Below, piece after piece: positions 52,342 to 60,622 of a DNA stretch of 64,000 nt; position 1 is the first letter of the stretch; the number at the start of each line of letters is the position of its first letter. Where the stretch lies: the NCBI GenBank assembly GCA_964521625.1, contig CAZFSM010000013.1:42379-106378 (forward strand), read 5' to 3'. This DNA is from UBA1444 sp964521625 (GTDB lineage Bacteria > Bacillota > Negativicutes > UBA1444). The notes beneath the pieces are model-generated. The model had not been told where the DNA came from and did no database searches. It worked only from the letters and a program-made list of their open reading frames with translations. The position numbers and the translations under genes were made by a program.

Positions 52342-52422
52342 GCGCTTCAGCGGGAGACGAAGGCGCAAAACAGTTGGGGTATGACGCATTCGTGCGTTTA
52401 CCATAAACCAGCTCCCGCTGCA
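52342..52422 (+). promoter_or_regulatory. Structured 5' leader with competing stems (possible riboswitch or attenuator)
   Basis: CAGCGGGAG (52348-52356) pairs perfectly with CTCCCGCTG (52412-52420). Inside, GGTA-ACGCA (52378-52388) pairs with TGCGT-TACC (52393-52402) around a TTCG loop. An alternative stem, GCGCTTC (52342-52348) with GAAGGCGC (52359-52366, one bulge), would prevent the outer stem. A terminator-like hairpin follows at once. No known riboswitch core was recognised. Ligand or protein partner unknown. Confidence 0.5.
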
Positions 52423-52424
52423 CG

Positions 52425-52463
52425 AAAGACACGACATGATCATGGTCGTGTCTTTTGCGTTTT
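52425..52463 (+). terminator. Attenuator-like terminator hairpin in the leader
   Basis: AAAGACACGAC (52425-52435) pairs with GTCGTGTCTTT (52445-52455), 11 bp, followed by TTTTGCGTTTTC. It lies between the promoter at 52281 and the first gene at 52498, so readthrough must be allowed in some state. The T tract is interrupted, which may make it weak. Confidence 0.55.
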
Positions 52464-52497
52464 CACGGGGGACTAACGCAGAAAGGAGGAGTGAATC

Positions 52498-52716
52498 ATG
52501 GCAGTTGTCAGCACACCGCAAGCAGGCCGACTCACGCTCAATGTCAGTGAACTGGTCAATGGCAAGGAAGCGGCTCATGCGCGGAACTTCGCCGGGCTCA
52601 AGGCCGGTGCAACCGATCAGGATGTCCTGGACGCCGGTACTGCATTGGCAGGATTGCAGAAGATGACGGTAGTGGGCATCACCCGCACCAGCTCTGCAGA
52701 TCTCGCAAACGGGTAG
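52498..52716 (+). CDS. DUF1659 family protein
   Basis: 72 residues with a family-typical start (AVVSTPQAGRLTLNVSE) and length. DUF1659 proteins are small, Firmicute-specific and usually paired with DUF2922, as here. AGGAGGAGTG precedes the ATG. Function unknown. It is the first gene after the structured leader. Confidence 0.82.
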   Translation: MAVVSTPQAGRLTLNVSELVNGKEAAHARNFAGLKAGATDQDVLDAGTALAGLQKMTVVGITRTSSADLANG

Positions 52717-52748
52717 GTAAGAAAAAATAAAGAAAGGAGGAACCCGCT

Positions 52749-52967
52749 ATGGCTATGGAAAAAGAACTGGAAATCGTCTGCAAAACTGCACTGGATGGAC
52801 AGCATGTCCTCAACGTGCCGGCCCCGCTGGACGGGCTGACTTTGGCCGCTGCTACCGCCGCTGCCAATACGATCATCGCCAAAAATGTGTTTACGACCAA
52901 AACCGGCGATTTGACCGGTGTTGCCGAGATCCGCATCCGTACGACCGAAGTCAACTCGTTGGCTTAA
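52749..52967 (+). CDS. DUF2922 family protein
   Basis: 72 residues, matching DUF2922 in length and pattern (ELEIVCKTALDGQHVLNV, PLDGLTLAAATAA). Preceded by AAAGGAGGAAC. ATG 52749 is used; a second ATG (52755) would drop two residues. Function unknown; always found near DUF1659-type proteins in my knowledge. Confidence 0.82.
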   Translation: MAMEKELEIVCKTALDGQHVLNVPAPLDGLTLAAATAAANTIIAKNVFTTKTGDLTGVAEIRIRTTEVNSLA

Positions 52968-52984
52968 CCCCGGCGGGAAACGAC

Positions 52985-53188
52985 ATGGAACTGACACAAA
53001 TGGTGGGTCAAGTCGGTTTCCCGATCGCGGTCGCCCTGTGGCTGCTCATTCGCCTCGACAAAAAACTCGAGTCTTTCGAAAGGGCAGCCGCGGCGTTCGC
53101 GGCGAGGCTCGAGGCGCATAGCAACCGCTGTCTGGAGTGTCGGGAATATCACCGCAGACAAATTGAACGTAATGAGAGGAGTGCATAA
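52985..53188 (+). CDS. YvrJ-like small membrane protein (possible holin)
   Basis: 67 residues. A hydrophobic segment at about 8-24 (QVGFPIAVALWLLIRLD) followed by a charged helix with two cysteines (CLECREY). The N-terminal MELTQMVGQVGFPIAVA pattern is that of YvrJ proteins. One or more membrane segments and position just before an amidase gene suggest a holin-like role, but only one segment is clear. The GCGGGAAAC before the ATG is a weak ribosome site. Confidence 0.7.
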   Translation: MELTQMVGQVGFPIAVALWLLIRLDKKLESFERAAAAFAARLEAHSNRCLECREYHRRQIERNERSA

Positions 53189-53191
53189 ACT

Positions 53192-53389
53192 ATGAGTCCC
53201 TGGAGTCAATATAATGAGGCCATTCTGGCCATCCTGTCGATCGTGAAGAAAACCGTGCCGTTGACCGGCGTGCAGCGGCGCCGGATTGATGAAGCCGAAG
53301 AAATGGTCGACGCGATCATCGATATCATCCGGTTGGAAGAAGCAGGCGACGATGAAACAGACGACGAAGAGTTCATCGCGCTGCAATGA
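53192..53389 (+). CDS. Small acidic protein of unknown function
   Basis: 65 residues; a helical N-terminal part (NEAILAILSIVKKTVP) and a very acidic C-terminus (EEAGDDETDDEEF). No family recognised. It lies 3 bases after the YvrJ-like gene (which ends AGGAGTGC near its stop) and overlaps the amidase start by 4 bases, so it is clearly part of the operon. Confidence 0.7.
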   Translation: MSPWSQYNEAILAILSIVKKTVPLTGVQRRRIDEAEEMVDAIIDIIRLEEAGDDETDDEEFIALQ

Positions 53390-53943
53390 AAATCGTTATC
53401 GATCCTGGCCACTCCGGGCCCTGTGAGCCCGGAGCCTGCGCCGGCGGCGTGACCGAGGCCGACGTCGTGCTGGCGATTGCCGGCAGGTTATCCCCGCTGC
53501 TACTGGCCGCCGGACACTCTGTACTGATGACCCGCTCCGGCGACTGCCCGCTGACCGGGCTGAAATGGCGGGCGCAGCTGGCCAATTGTTGGAACGCGGA
53601 CCTGTTTATCAGCATCCACGCCAATAGTTTCGGCGAGCCGACCGCGCACGGCTCGGAAGTTTACTACTACCCCAGCAGTGCGCGTGGACTGACACTGGCC
53701 CGGTTGATCCAGGTGCAGCTGGTCAAGCGACTGCACACAGCCGATAGAGGCTTTAAGCCGGCAACATTTACCGTGCTAAAACAAACTGCCTGTCCGGCTG
53801 TACTGGTTGAAACTGCTTTTTTGTCAAACCCGGCGGAATGCAGACTGTTGACGGAGCCGGAAAGTCAACAGACCTTGGCTAGTGCCATTGCCGATGCGGT
53901 GGCGCGATACCCGCAAGAGTCACGGATATCATTAGTGAATTAA
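53386..53943 (+). CDS. N-acetylmuramoyl-L-alanine amidase (Amidase_3), endolysin-like
   Basis: 185 residues, a bare catalytic domain. Zinc ligands appear in VIDPGHSG (H8), GVTEAD (E) and SIHANS (H), and the catalytic glutamate in VETAFLSNPAE. There is no signal peptide or cell-wall-binding domain, so it would need a holin-like pore or be an internal enzyme. ATGA overlap with the previous gene. A perfect terminator follows at 53961. Confidence 0.9.
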   Translation: MKIVIDPGHSGPCEPGACAGGVTEADVVLAIAGRLSPLLLAAGHSVLMTRSGDCPLTGLKWRAQLANCWNADLFISIHANSFGEPTAHGSEVYYYPSSARGLTLARLIQVQLVKRLHTADRGFKPATFTVLKQTACPAVLVETAFLSNPAECRLLTEPESQQTLASAIADAVARYPQESRISLVN

Positions 53944-53960
53944 ACAAAGCCTTCCTTGAA

Positions 53961-53996
53961 TAAATCCTGCCGTATTCGGCAGGATTTATTTTTTTT
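53961..53996 (+). terminator. Strong intrinsic terminator after the amidase gene
   Basis: TAAATCCTGCCG (53961-53972) and CGGCAGGATTTA (53977-53988) form a perfect 12-bp stem with a TATT loop, followed by a run of eight or nine T. It closes the module that begins at 50.4 kb. Confidence 0.92.
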
Positions 53997-54005
53997 CACA
54001 CCGAA

Positions 54006-54036
54006 TTGAGTAAATATGAATGAAGTTTGTGATAAT
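54006..54036 (+). promoter_or_regulatory. Candidate promoter of the YdcF-like gene
   Basis: TTGAGT (54006-54011) with a long 19-base spacer to GATAAT (54031-54036), which has a TG two bases upstream (extended -10). Twenty-two bases before the start codon of the next gene, which has GGAGG at 54046-54050. Confidence 0.5.
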
Positions 54037-54058
54037 GCCAAACTTGGAGGCGCGGGCC

Positions 54059-54832
54059 ATGATCTATGTGTTTAAATATATATATACCTGGCTATTGCCG
54101 CCAGCCATTTTTGTCCTGTTGTTACTCTGGCTAAGCTGGCGATTATGGCGCAAGGCGCGCAATCAAGCCTGGATGGCGCTTACCATCGCTGCGTTACTCT
54201 ATTTGTCGTCAATCCAGCTGGTCCCCGAAGCGTTACTGCGGTCGTTGGAATACAAACATGCTCTACCGCAGAAAATGGAGGGCGATTTGATCGTCCTGCT
54301 CGGCGGCGGAACGATGGCGGATGTGCCAATGCCGGAAGGCTGGCGGGGGCAGGTTGCCGATGTACCGGCGCAACGCCTGATCGGTGCTTATGCGCTGCAT
54401 CGTAGTACCGGCTGGCCGATCCTGGTCTCTGGCGGCGAAGTATTTCGCGGCGATGGCACCGAGGCGATTGTGATGCAGTCAATTCTGGTTAGCCTGGGGA
54501 TGTCGCCGGACAAAATCATCGTGGAACCCAAGAGTCTGAACACAACGGAAAATGCGAGAATGTCAGCTGATATTATGCGGCTGCGCGGATATAAAAAGCC
54601 AGTTCTTGTGACGTCGGCATTTCACATGCCCCGTTCGCTGGCAGAGTTCAAACAGGCCGGAGTTTCAGCGGAGCCTTATCCGGTGGGGTATTATACGTCG
54701 CGCCGGGATTATTGGAACGCATTAAGCTGGGTCCCATCCGCTGCCGCCATGCGTGGTACCGGGCTGGCAATGAAGGAATACATGGGGCTGGCTGTTTTGT
54801 CACTGCGCAAGTGGGGACTGTTTCCGTTTTAA
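54059..54832 (+). CDS. YdcF/SanA-like DUF218 membrane protein
   Basis: 257 residues. Two N-terminal membrane segments (about 8-25 and 38-55), then DUF218: DLIVLLGGGTMAD, PILVSGGEV, SLNTTENARMSA and VTSAFHMPRS. DUF218 proteins of this type are associated with envelope maintenance. ATG 54059 has GGAGG eight bases upstream. It starts a three-gene plus-strand group. Confidence 0.88.
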   Translation: MIYVFKYIYTWLLPPAIFVLLLLWLSWRLWRKARNQAWMALTIAALLYLSSIQLVPEALLRSLEYKHALPQKMEGDLIVLLGGGTMADVPMPEGWRGQVADVPAQRLIGAYALHRSTGWPILVSGGEVFRGDGTEAIVMQSILVSLGMSPDKIIVEPKSLNTTENARMSADIMRLRGYKKPVLVTSAFHMPRSLAEFKQAGVSAEPYPVGYYTSRRDYWNALSWVPSAAAMRGTGLAMKEYMGLAVLSLRKWGLFPF

Positions 54833-54847
54833 TCTGGAGGTGGCGTT

Positions 54848-55663
54848 GTGTTTGGACGGGTGCATCGATTGATTGTGTTTTCACTCTTTGTGCTGATTGT
54901 GTCCTGGATGCCGGCAGTTTTTGCTGCGCAGTGGTACACGCTGCTGGTTGATAAAGGCAACCATCCGCCCCAGCCGGTGATGGACGAAGTCTGGAAGTCA
55001 ATCCGGGTGACGGGAGAACTTTTTACCCGTTACAAACTGATCCTGCCGGAGATCGTCACGATTCGGGTGGCTACGACGCAAGATTCTTACGCCCGCGCCT
55101 TGATGCATTATTTCAACGCATCGCCGACGGAAGCCGCCCAATATGCAAAACTGTCGGCCGGGATGAGCTCCAATAGCCGCCCTGTGGTCATTCTCAACGG
55201 TCACTATGCCGATGGATTTGCCTCCACCTTGCCGCACGAACTGTTTCATCAGGCGCAGCGGCAATTGGCGACGACCAGTACGCCGATATGGATTACCGAG
55301 GGATCGGCCGAACTGTTTGAAAAGTTGGCGCTGCATCAGGCTGGCAAAGGGGTTTTTGCCCAATATATTCAGGGGGTGAAAGCCAGATTGCGCCAGGCAG
55401 GAGCCCTGCCCAGCGTGGCGCAGGTCGTCACGAACTGGAGTGCGATGTTCCAGCAGGGTAAAGGCGGCGTGATCTACAACATGGCCACGTTGATGGTATG
55501 GTATTTGGCTGACCAGCAAGGTTTCGACGGGGTAGTATATTATTACCAGCTGATTCATCAGGGTGTTCGACCGGAGGATGCGTTTGTGACCGCGTTTCAG
55601 GTCACGCCGGCATTGTTTTATCAGGACTTTCAGGCAAAATTGCCACAGTTGATACAGCCGTAA
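54848..55663 (+). CDS. Exported gluzincin-type metallopeptidase-like protein
   Basis: 271 residues. A signal peptide or anchor covers about residues 1-27. HELFH (130-134) is the HExxH zinc motif, and E151 in WITEGSAELFE provides the third ligand of the gluzincin pattern (peptidase MA-like). The substrate is not known. GTG 54848 has TGGAGG upstream (54835-54840). It lies 15 bases after the YdcF-like gene and before a secreted PDZ protein. Confidence 0.83.
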   Translation: MFGRVHRLIVFSLFVLIVSWMPAVFAAQWYTLLVDKGNHPPQPVMDEVWKSIRVTGELFTRYKLILPEIVTIRVATTQDSYARALMHYFNASPTEAAQYAKLSAGMSSNSRPVVILNGHYADGFASTLPHELFHQAQRQLATTSTPIWITEGSAELFEKLALHQAGKGVFAQYIQGVKARLRQAGALPSVAQVVTNWSAMFQQGKGGVIYNMATLMVWYLADQQGFDGVVYYYQLIHQGVRPEDAFVTAFQVTPALFYQDFQAKLPQLIQP

Positions 55664-55678
55664 ACAGGAGGGTTGTTG

Positions 55679-56590
55679 ATGAAAACAGGCAGTGCAGCGC
55701 GTCTTTGGTGGTTCGGATGTCTGATTTGTTTTTTATTGGTTTCGCTCGGGGCCGTAGCGGCGGAGGCGGCAGGACTTGGCATCGGTATCCGTCCGATTTA
55801 TGCGGACGACAAGCTGCGTCTGAATCTGCCGGATACGGCCGGCTGTATTGTCGCTTCCGTGCCGAAGGGCAGTGCCGGTGACTTGATGGGGCTTCGACTG
55901 GGCGATGTCATTCGCGAGTTCAATGGCGAATCGGTGGTCAGCGTGCCAAAATTTTTGCAGCAGGTCCAACAAGCTGCCACGATTCAAAAGATCGTCGTTT
56001 GGCGCGATGGTCAAGCTGTATCGCTGGCTGGCGCCGCGCCTGGATCAGGAACTCCGTCGGCTCCGGTGACCACTGCTGCGCCCGAACGGGTTATTCCACT
56101 GGACGGTTTTTTGGGCATAGAATGGAATGTGGCGCCGTCAGCGTTAAAGCAGCAGTTGCAGGACCGGGGCGGCTTCACCTATGTTTCCGCCGGCGGTTCG
56201 GAAAAAGAACTGCAAACCTTCGTTTATAAAGGCACGTTTGCCGGTCGGCCAGCTGATATCGCCTTCGGCTTTTATGACGGCAAGTTTTTTGATGGCACGG
56301 TTTTTTTGCGGTCGCCAACCGATGATATTCTGAAGAATTTCGATGCGCTCGCCAGAGAGATATCAGACAAATACGGCCCGGCGAATCGCCGGACCGGACG
56401 CTATCTCGATCAGAAGACAATATGGCTGTTTCCGGTCGGTCAGGAGCCTGTCAACGCGATTGTGCTCGACATCCTGCGTTCATCCGGCCCGGGGCCGGCG
56501 GTCTTTATTCTGCGATTGGACTATACATATGGCGTGCTCCGCAAAGCGTTCGAAGACAAAAAAGGCAGTTCCGTCAAGAAAGATCTATAG
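55679..56590 (+). CDS. Exported PDZ-domain protein
   Basis: 303 residues. Signal peptide with a long hydrophobic core (WWFGCLICFLLVSLGAVAAEA). A PDZ domain spans about residues 35-115 (GCIVASVPKGSAGDLMGLRLGDVIREFNG, VVSVPKFLQQV). A low-complexity Gly/Pro/Ala linker follows, then about 170 residues of unrecognised fold beginning GFLGIEWNVAP. Start ATG 55679 after AGGAGGG (55666-55672). It overlaps the convergent GT9 gene by 17 bases at the 3' ends. Confidence 0.8.
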   Translation: MKTGSAARLWWFGCLICFLLVSLGAVAAEAAGLGIGIRPIYADDKLRLNLPDTAGCIVASVPKGSAGDLMGLRLGDVIREFNGESVVSVPKFLQQVQQAATIQKIVVWRDGQAVSLAGAAPGSGTPSAPVTTAAPERVIPLDGFLGIEWNVAPSALKQQLQDRGGFTYVSAGGSEKELQTFVYKGTFAGRPADIAFGFYDGKFFDGTVFLRSPTDDILKNFDALAREISDKYGPANRRTGRYLDQKTIWLFPVGQEPVNAIVLDILRSSGPGPAVFILRLDYTYGVLRKAFEDKKGSSVKKDL

Positions 56591-57599
56591 CTGCCTTCAC
56601 TACTTCCTGCGGATCGATGTGCAGCAGGCAAGTGAAACGGGGACAGGTTTCCTTGACGCAGGGGCCGCCGCACTCCCAGGCGGTTGGCCGGATGATGCGA
56701 TGGCTGGTTCCGGCCGGACGCCAGCGGGCCGGGAAGTCGCTGCGCAGGGGGAAGATGTCGACGACCGGGACGCCGAGGGCGGCGGCCAGGTGGCCGGGGC
56801 CGGTGTCCGGACAGATAAAGACGTTCATTTTTTCGATCAGGGCGGCAGTTTCGCGCAAAGAGCAGGCGCCGGCGAAGTCGATGACATTTGCTACCTGAGC
56901 CGCCACATTTGCTGTGAGCGGCTTTTCTGCTGCCGTTCCGGTCAGGATGACGTCGTAGCCGTTTTGCCGCAGCCCGGCGGCAATATCGACGAACCGGTCG
57001 ATTGGCCAGCGGTTTTCGTCTACTGCCAGGCCTTTGCAGATATGCAGGCCGCAGATCGGTCTGTTTCCTGTCACGCCGACGCTTGTTAGCAAAGCAGCGG
57101 CGGCTGTTTTTTCTGCAGCGGTCGTAATCACGATGGGTTCCAGCTCGCCTTCAGTCTGGCAGCCGATGGCCCGGGCATAGTCCAGTTGGATGTCAGCCCA
57201 GTGACTGGTGGTATCGCCGTAGACAGAACGAACCCGGACCGGATGGCTGAACAAAAAGCTGTAGGTAAGGCGCCCGCCCTGGCCGACGCGGGTCGGGATA
57301 CCGGCAAAAGTAGTGAGCCAGGCATGGCGACTGACCGACCAAGGGACGAGGACGGTGTCAAAATGGTGTGCACGCAGCAGCTTCGCGTTCTGCAGCAGCG
57401 GGGCGGCAGGGTCCATGTCGAGCAGCGAATCGATGAAGGGATGGTTTTCCAGCAATCCGGCGAAGCGGCGTTGGGTCCAAAAAGTGACGTGGCAGCCGGG
57501 AAAACAGCGATGCAGAGCTTCGGCCAATACCGAAGCAAGCAAAAGGTCGCCCATGCCGCCGTGGGTAATGATGACAAGGATATTTTTGTGCAGAGGCAT
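56574..57599 (-). CDS. GT9 (heptosyltransferase-type) glycosyltransferase
   Basis: 341 residues with a GT-B fold. ITHGGMGDLLLASVLAEAL is the N-terminal GT9 block, GLHICKGLAVDENRWP lies near the hinge, and CPDTGPGHLAAALGVPVVDIF is the donor-binding DTGPGH motif of heptosyltransferases. ATG 57599 has AGGAGGA upstream on the minus strand. It is convergent with the PDZ gene and divergent from the mannose-phosphate gene. It likely adds heptose or a similar sugar to LPS core. Confidence 0.9.
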   Translation of the reverse strand: MPLHKNILVIITHGGMGDLLLASVLAEALHRCFPGCHVTFWTQRRFAGLLENHPFIDSLLDMDPAAPLLQNAKLLRAHHFDTVLVPWSVSRHAWLTTFAGIPTRVGQGGRLTYSFLFSHPVRVRSVYGDTTSHWADIQLDYARAIGCQTEGELEPIVITTAAEKTAAAALLTSVGVTGNRPICGLHICKGLAVDENRWPIDRFVDIAAGLRQNGYDVILTGTAAEKPLTANVAAQVANVIDFAGACSLRETAALIEKMNVFICPDTGPGHLAAALGVPVVDIFPLRSDFPARWRPAGTSHRIIRPTAWECGGPCVKETCPRFTCLLHIDPQEVVKAAIDLS

Positions 57600-57655
57600 G
57601 AACAGACTCCTCCTGGCAAGTAGATTTGCGACTATCGTCAAATTATATCATGGGT

Positions 57656-57676
57656 AATCGGGGACTGTCCTCAAAT
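57656..57676. repeat. Imperfect copy of the GGGGACTGTCC palindrome
   Basis: Matches the element at 62426-62446 with two changes (AATC for AATT in the left part and TCAA for CCAA in the right part). It lies in the divergent intergenic region between the GT9 and mannose-phosphate genes. Confidence 0.5.
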
Positions 57677-57792
57677 ACCCAGCCCAATTCTCTTTTTTGC
57701 GAAATTTCGGTTTTGGCAGGAAGTGTGCGGCATTTTGCCGAAATAAGCATATCATAATCGATTGCATTGTTTCGGAAAGGACTTGATAGAGG

Positions 57793-59181
57793 ATGAAGAT
57801 CATTTTGCTTGCGGGAGGTGGCGGCACGCGCCTCTTTCCGCTTTCGCGCGCCCGGTTTCCCAAACAGTTTCTCAAGGTGACCGGCGATGATTCGTTATTT
57901 GCCCAGACGGTTCAGCGGTTTCTGGCAGTGACGCAGGCCCGCGACCTGGTCGTAATTACCAACCGGATGCATGAGTACCTGGTTAAGGCCGAGCTTGCTG
58001 CCAGCGGCGCTGCTGAAGCTCATGTGGTGCTGGAGCCGGAAGGCCGCAATACTGCGCCGGCGATTGCCCTGGCTGCTGCCTATTGCCGCGACAAATTGGG
58101 GTCGGCTGAATCGGAAGTGCTGTTTGTCACGCCTTGCGACCATGTGATCCGACCGGTGGATGTTTTTGCCGCCGGCGTGCTGGAAGCGGTGAAGCTGGCG
58201 GAGAATGGCAGTATCGTAACTTTTGGCGTCAAGCCGAATGCACCGGAGACTGGGTATGGCTATATTCAGGCGGGCGCTGCAATCAATGGCGCCTTTGCCG
58301 TGCAATCGTTCCGCGAAAAGCCGGACCAGGCGACGGCGGAACAATATCTGGCCGCTGGCAATTATTTCTGGAACTCGGGCATGTTTGCGTTTACTCTGGG
58401 CCGATTTATCCAGGAACTGGCGGCGCAGCAACCTGAGATTGCCGCACTGACGGCAGCGCCGGTGGACACCGTGCTGGAACAGTTTGGCCGGATGCCGGAC
58501 ATTTCGATCGACTATGGCATCATGGAACAGGCGTCCGAAGTGTTGGTTATTCCGCTGACTGCGTATTGGAATGATATCGGTTCGTGGGATGCGATCTATG
58601 ATGTGCTGGGCAAAGATGCCGACGGCAACGCCGTGAAGGGCGACTGCATCAATATCGGCTGCACCAATACGTTGATTCTGTCGCACCGTCATCTGGTCGC
58701 CGGGATTGGTCTGGAGGACCTCTTGGTCGTCGAAACGGCGGATGCGATTTTGGTGGCCAAAAAAGGCGAGTCCCAAAAGGTAAAGGATGTTGTGGCCCAA
58801 CTGAAAATCAAGGGGCGTCGGGAAGCCAGCGAACATCTGACCGATTATCGTCCCTGGGGCAATTATACGATTTTGGGTGAAGGCGCCGACTATAAAATCA
58901 AGCGAATTGTCGTCAATCCGGGTCAGGTGCTCAGTCTGCAGATGCACCATCATCGCAGCGAACATTGGGTCGTGGTTAGCGGCACCGCGTTGGTGACGAT
59001 TGGCGAACGGGAACAGCTGATTTGTGAAAATGAAAGTGTGTTTGTGCCGCAGACAGTGAAACATCGCCTGTCGAATCAGGGGAAAGTGCCGCTGGTGATG
59101 ATCGAGGTGCAAAGTGGCCGCTATCTGGGCGAAGATGATATCGTCCGGTTTGAAGATGTGTATGGCCGGGCTGGCCAATAA
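57793..59181 (+). CDS. manC: Mannose-1-phosphate guanylyltransferase / mannose-6-phosphate isomerase
   Basis: 462 residues. The N-terminal about 280 residues are a GMP transferase (LAGGGGTRLFPLSRARFPKQ, EPEGRNTAPA, FVTPCDH). The C-terminal about 110 residues are a type II phosphomannose isomerase cupin (PWGNYTILGEG, LSLQMHHHRSEHW, VPQTVKHRLSNQG). It makes GDP-mannose for gmd/fcl at 45-47 kb. AAGGACTTG-type site upstream. A phosphohexomutase follows 31 bases downstream. Confidence 0.95.
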   Translation: MKIILLAGGGGTRLFPLSRARFPKQFLKVTGDDSLFAQTVQRFLAVTQARDLVVITNRMHEYLVKAELAASGAAEAHVVLEPEGRNTAPAIALAAAYCRDKLGSAESEVLFVTPCDHVIRPVDVFAAGVLEAVKLAENGSIVTFGVKPNAPETGYGYIQAGAAINGAFAVQSFREKPDQATAEQYLAAGNYFWNSGMFAFTLGRFIQELAAQQPEIAALTAAPVDTVLEQFGRMPDISIDYGIMEQASEVLVIPLTAYWNDIGSWDAIYDVLGKDADGNAVKGDCINIGCTNTLILSHRHLVAGIGLEDLLVVETADAILVAKKGESQKVKDVVAQLKIKGRREASEHLTDYRPWGNYTILGEGADYKIKRIVVNPGQVLSLQMHHHRSEHWVVVSGTALVTIGEREQLICENESVFVPQTVKHRLSNQGKVPLVMIEVQSGRYLGEDDIVRFEDVYGRAGQ

Positions 59182-59212
59182 TCTGATCGGTTTAGTTCGG
59201 GAGGGATAATTT

Positions 59213-60622
59213 GTGGCAAAGATAAAATTTGGTACCGACGGTTGGCGCGCTGTAATCAGTGAGGACTATACGTTTGCCAATGTCCGGTTGGTGGCGGCGG
59301 GGATTGCCGATTGGGTAAAGCGGCGCGACGAGCAGTCCAGGGGGATTGTGGTCGGCTATGACGGGCGATTCCTGTCGGCGCAGTACGCGCAGGATTGCGC
59401 GGCGGTGCTGGCGGATGAAGGGGTTAAGGTGTGGTTGGCGGACGCGATGCTGTCGAGTCCGGCGCTGACCTGGCAGGTAAAAGACCGGCAGGCTGCCGGC
59501 GGCGTGATGATTACGGCTAGTCACAACCCACCCGAATACAATGGGTTAAAGTTTAAGGCAGCTTTTGGTGGTTCAGCGCCGCCGGAACTGGTGGCTGAGA
59601 TCGAGTCCTGCGTCAGTCGGCTGGAAGCGGAAAAAGCTGTCATTTCCAAGCGACCACTGCCCGCTTCGGTGGAAAAATATACACCGGGGCCGTCTTATCT
59701 GGACCATGTCCGCCAGATGATGAAACCGGAAATACTGATGAGTTTTAAAGAAAAGATTGTGTTTGATGTCATGCACGGTTCGTCGCAGGGCTATCCGACC
59801 GCTTTGGCGAAAACCTATGGCCTGAACCTCACCGAGGTTCGCAGTAGCTACGATCCAATGTTCGGCGGCATTAACCCGGAACCCATTGAAAAAAACCTGG
59901 CGGCGCTGCGGCAAGCGGTGCTGGAGCAAAAAGCCTATATCGGTCTGGCGACAGACGGCGATGGCGACCGGATCGGCGCGATTGACGCCGATGGCCGCTA
60001 TATTACGCCGTATCAGATTTTCTGCCTGCTGATGAAATATCTGGTGGAAAAACGCGGCCTGCGTGGACTGGTGGTTCAGACGCTGACTCTGTCGGAACAG
60101 GTGAAACGACTGACGCAAAAATACGGCCTGGAGACGCGCCAGACTCCGGTTGGCTTCAAATATGTCGCCGAACTGATGGTGAAGGAAGATATCCTGATCG
60201 GCGGCGAAGAGTCCGGCGGGTTGTCGGTAAAGGGATATATCCCCGAGCGTGATGGGATTTTGCTTGGCTTCTTGCTGGTTGAGACCGCCGCCGCCTATGG
60301 CAAAACACTGGGGCAATTGCTGGATGAAATGGCCGAAGAACTTGGCTATTTTGCCTATGACCGTCGGGACCTGCATCTGGATCCGGCCCGCAAGGACCGG
60401 CTAATGAACGCGCTGGAGACGGCAGCGCCGGAAAAAATCGGCGGCAAGCCAGTTATTTCTGTTCATGTCGGTGATGGAATCAAGCTGGAACTGGCCGATG
60501 GCTGGGTTATTTTCCGCGGCTCCGGCACTGAGCCGATCGTTCGTGTGTATTGCGAGGCGCAGAGCGATGCAGCGGTAGAGACGATTTTGAAAGGAGCGGT
60601 GGACTATGCAGAACAAGCGTAG
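59213..60622 (+). CDS. Alpha-D-phosphohexomutase (phosphoglucomutase/phosphomannomutase)
   Basis: 469 residues. KFGTDGWRAVISEDYTFANV start, catalytic TASHNPPEYNG with phosphoserine S103, metal site DGDGDRIG and substrate loop GGEESGGLS, and a C-terminal RGSGTEPIVRVYCE phosphate-binding loop. It probably interconverts mannose- or glucose-6- and 1-phosphates for the guanylyl- and uridylyltransferases beside it. GTG 59213 follows GGGAGG. Overlaps galU by 17 bases. Substrate preference not predictable. Confidence 0.93.
   Translation: MAKIKFGTDGWRAVISEDYTFANVRLVAAGIADWVKRRDEQSRGIVVGYDGRFLSAQYAQDCAAVLADEGVKVWLADAMLSSPALTWQVKDRQAAGGVMITASHNPPEYNGLKFKAAFGGSAPPELVAEIESCVSRLEAEKAVISKRPLPASVEKYTPGPSYLDHVRQMMKPEILMSFKEKIVFDVMHGSSQGYPTALAKTYGLNLTEVRSSYDPMFGGINPEPIEKNLAALRQAVLEQKAYIGLATDGDGDRIGAIDADGRYITPYQIFCLLMKYLVEKRGLRGLVVQTLTLSEQVKRLTQKYGLETRQTPVGFKYVAELMVKEDILIGGEESGGLSVKGYIPERDGILLGFLLVETAAAYGKTLGQLLDEMAEELGYFAYDRRDLHLDPARKDRLMNALETAAPEKIGGKPVISVHVGDGIKLELADGWVIFRGSGTEPIVRVYCEAQSDAAVETILKGAVDYAEQA

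Noticed and set aside
52342..52422. A cyclic-di-GMP riboswitch
   Set aside because: The core sequence blocks I know for the c-di-GMP-I and -II classes could not be matched, so I leave the structure unclassified.
50352..53996. A complete prophage
   Set aside because: No integrase, attachment sites, terminase, portal, capsid or tail genes can be seen in 3.6 kb.
57600..57792. Promoter boxes in the divergent GT9/mannose-phosphate gap
   Set aside because: A CATAAT-like -10 can be seen, but no -35 box sits at an acceptable distance, so I did not list a promoter.
57895..59178. A 427-codon open frame on the minus strand
   Set aside because: It is antisense to the clearly recognised mannose-1-phosphate guanylyltransferase and shows no recognisable domain.
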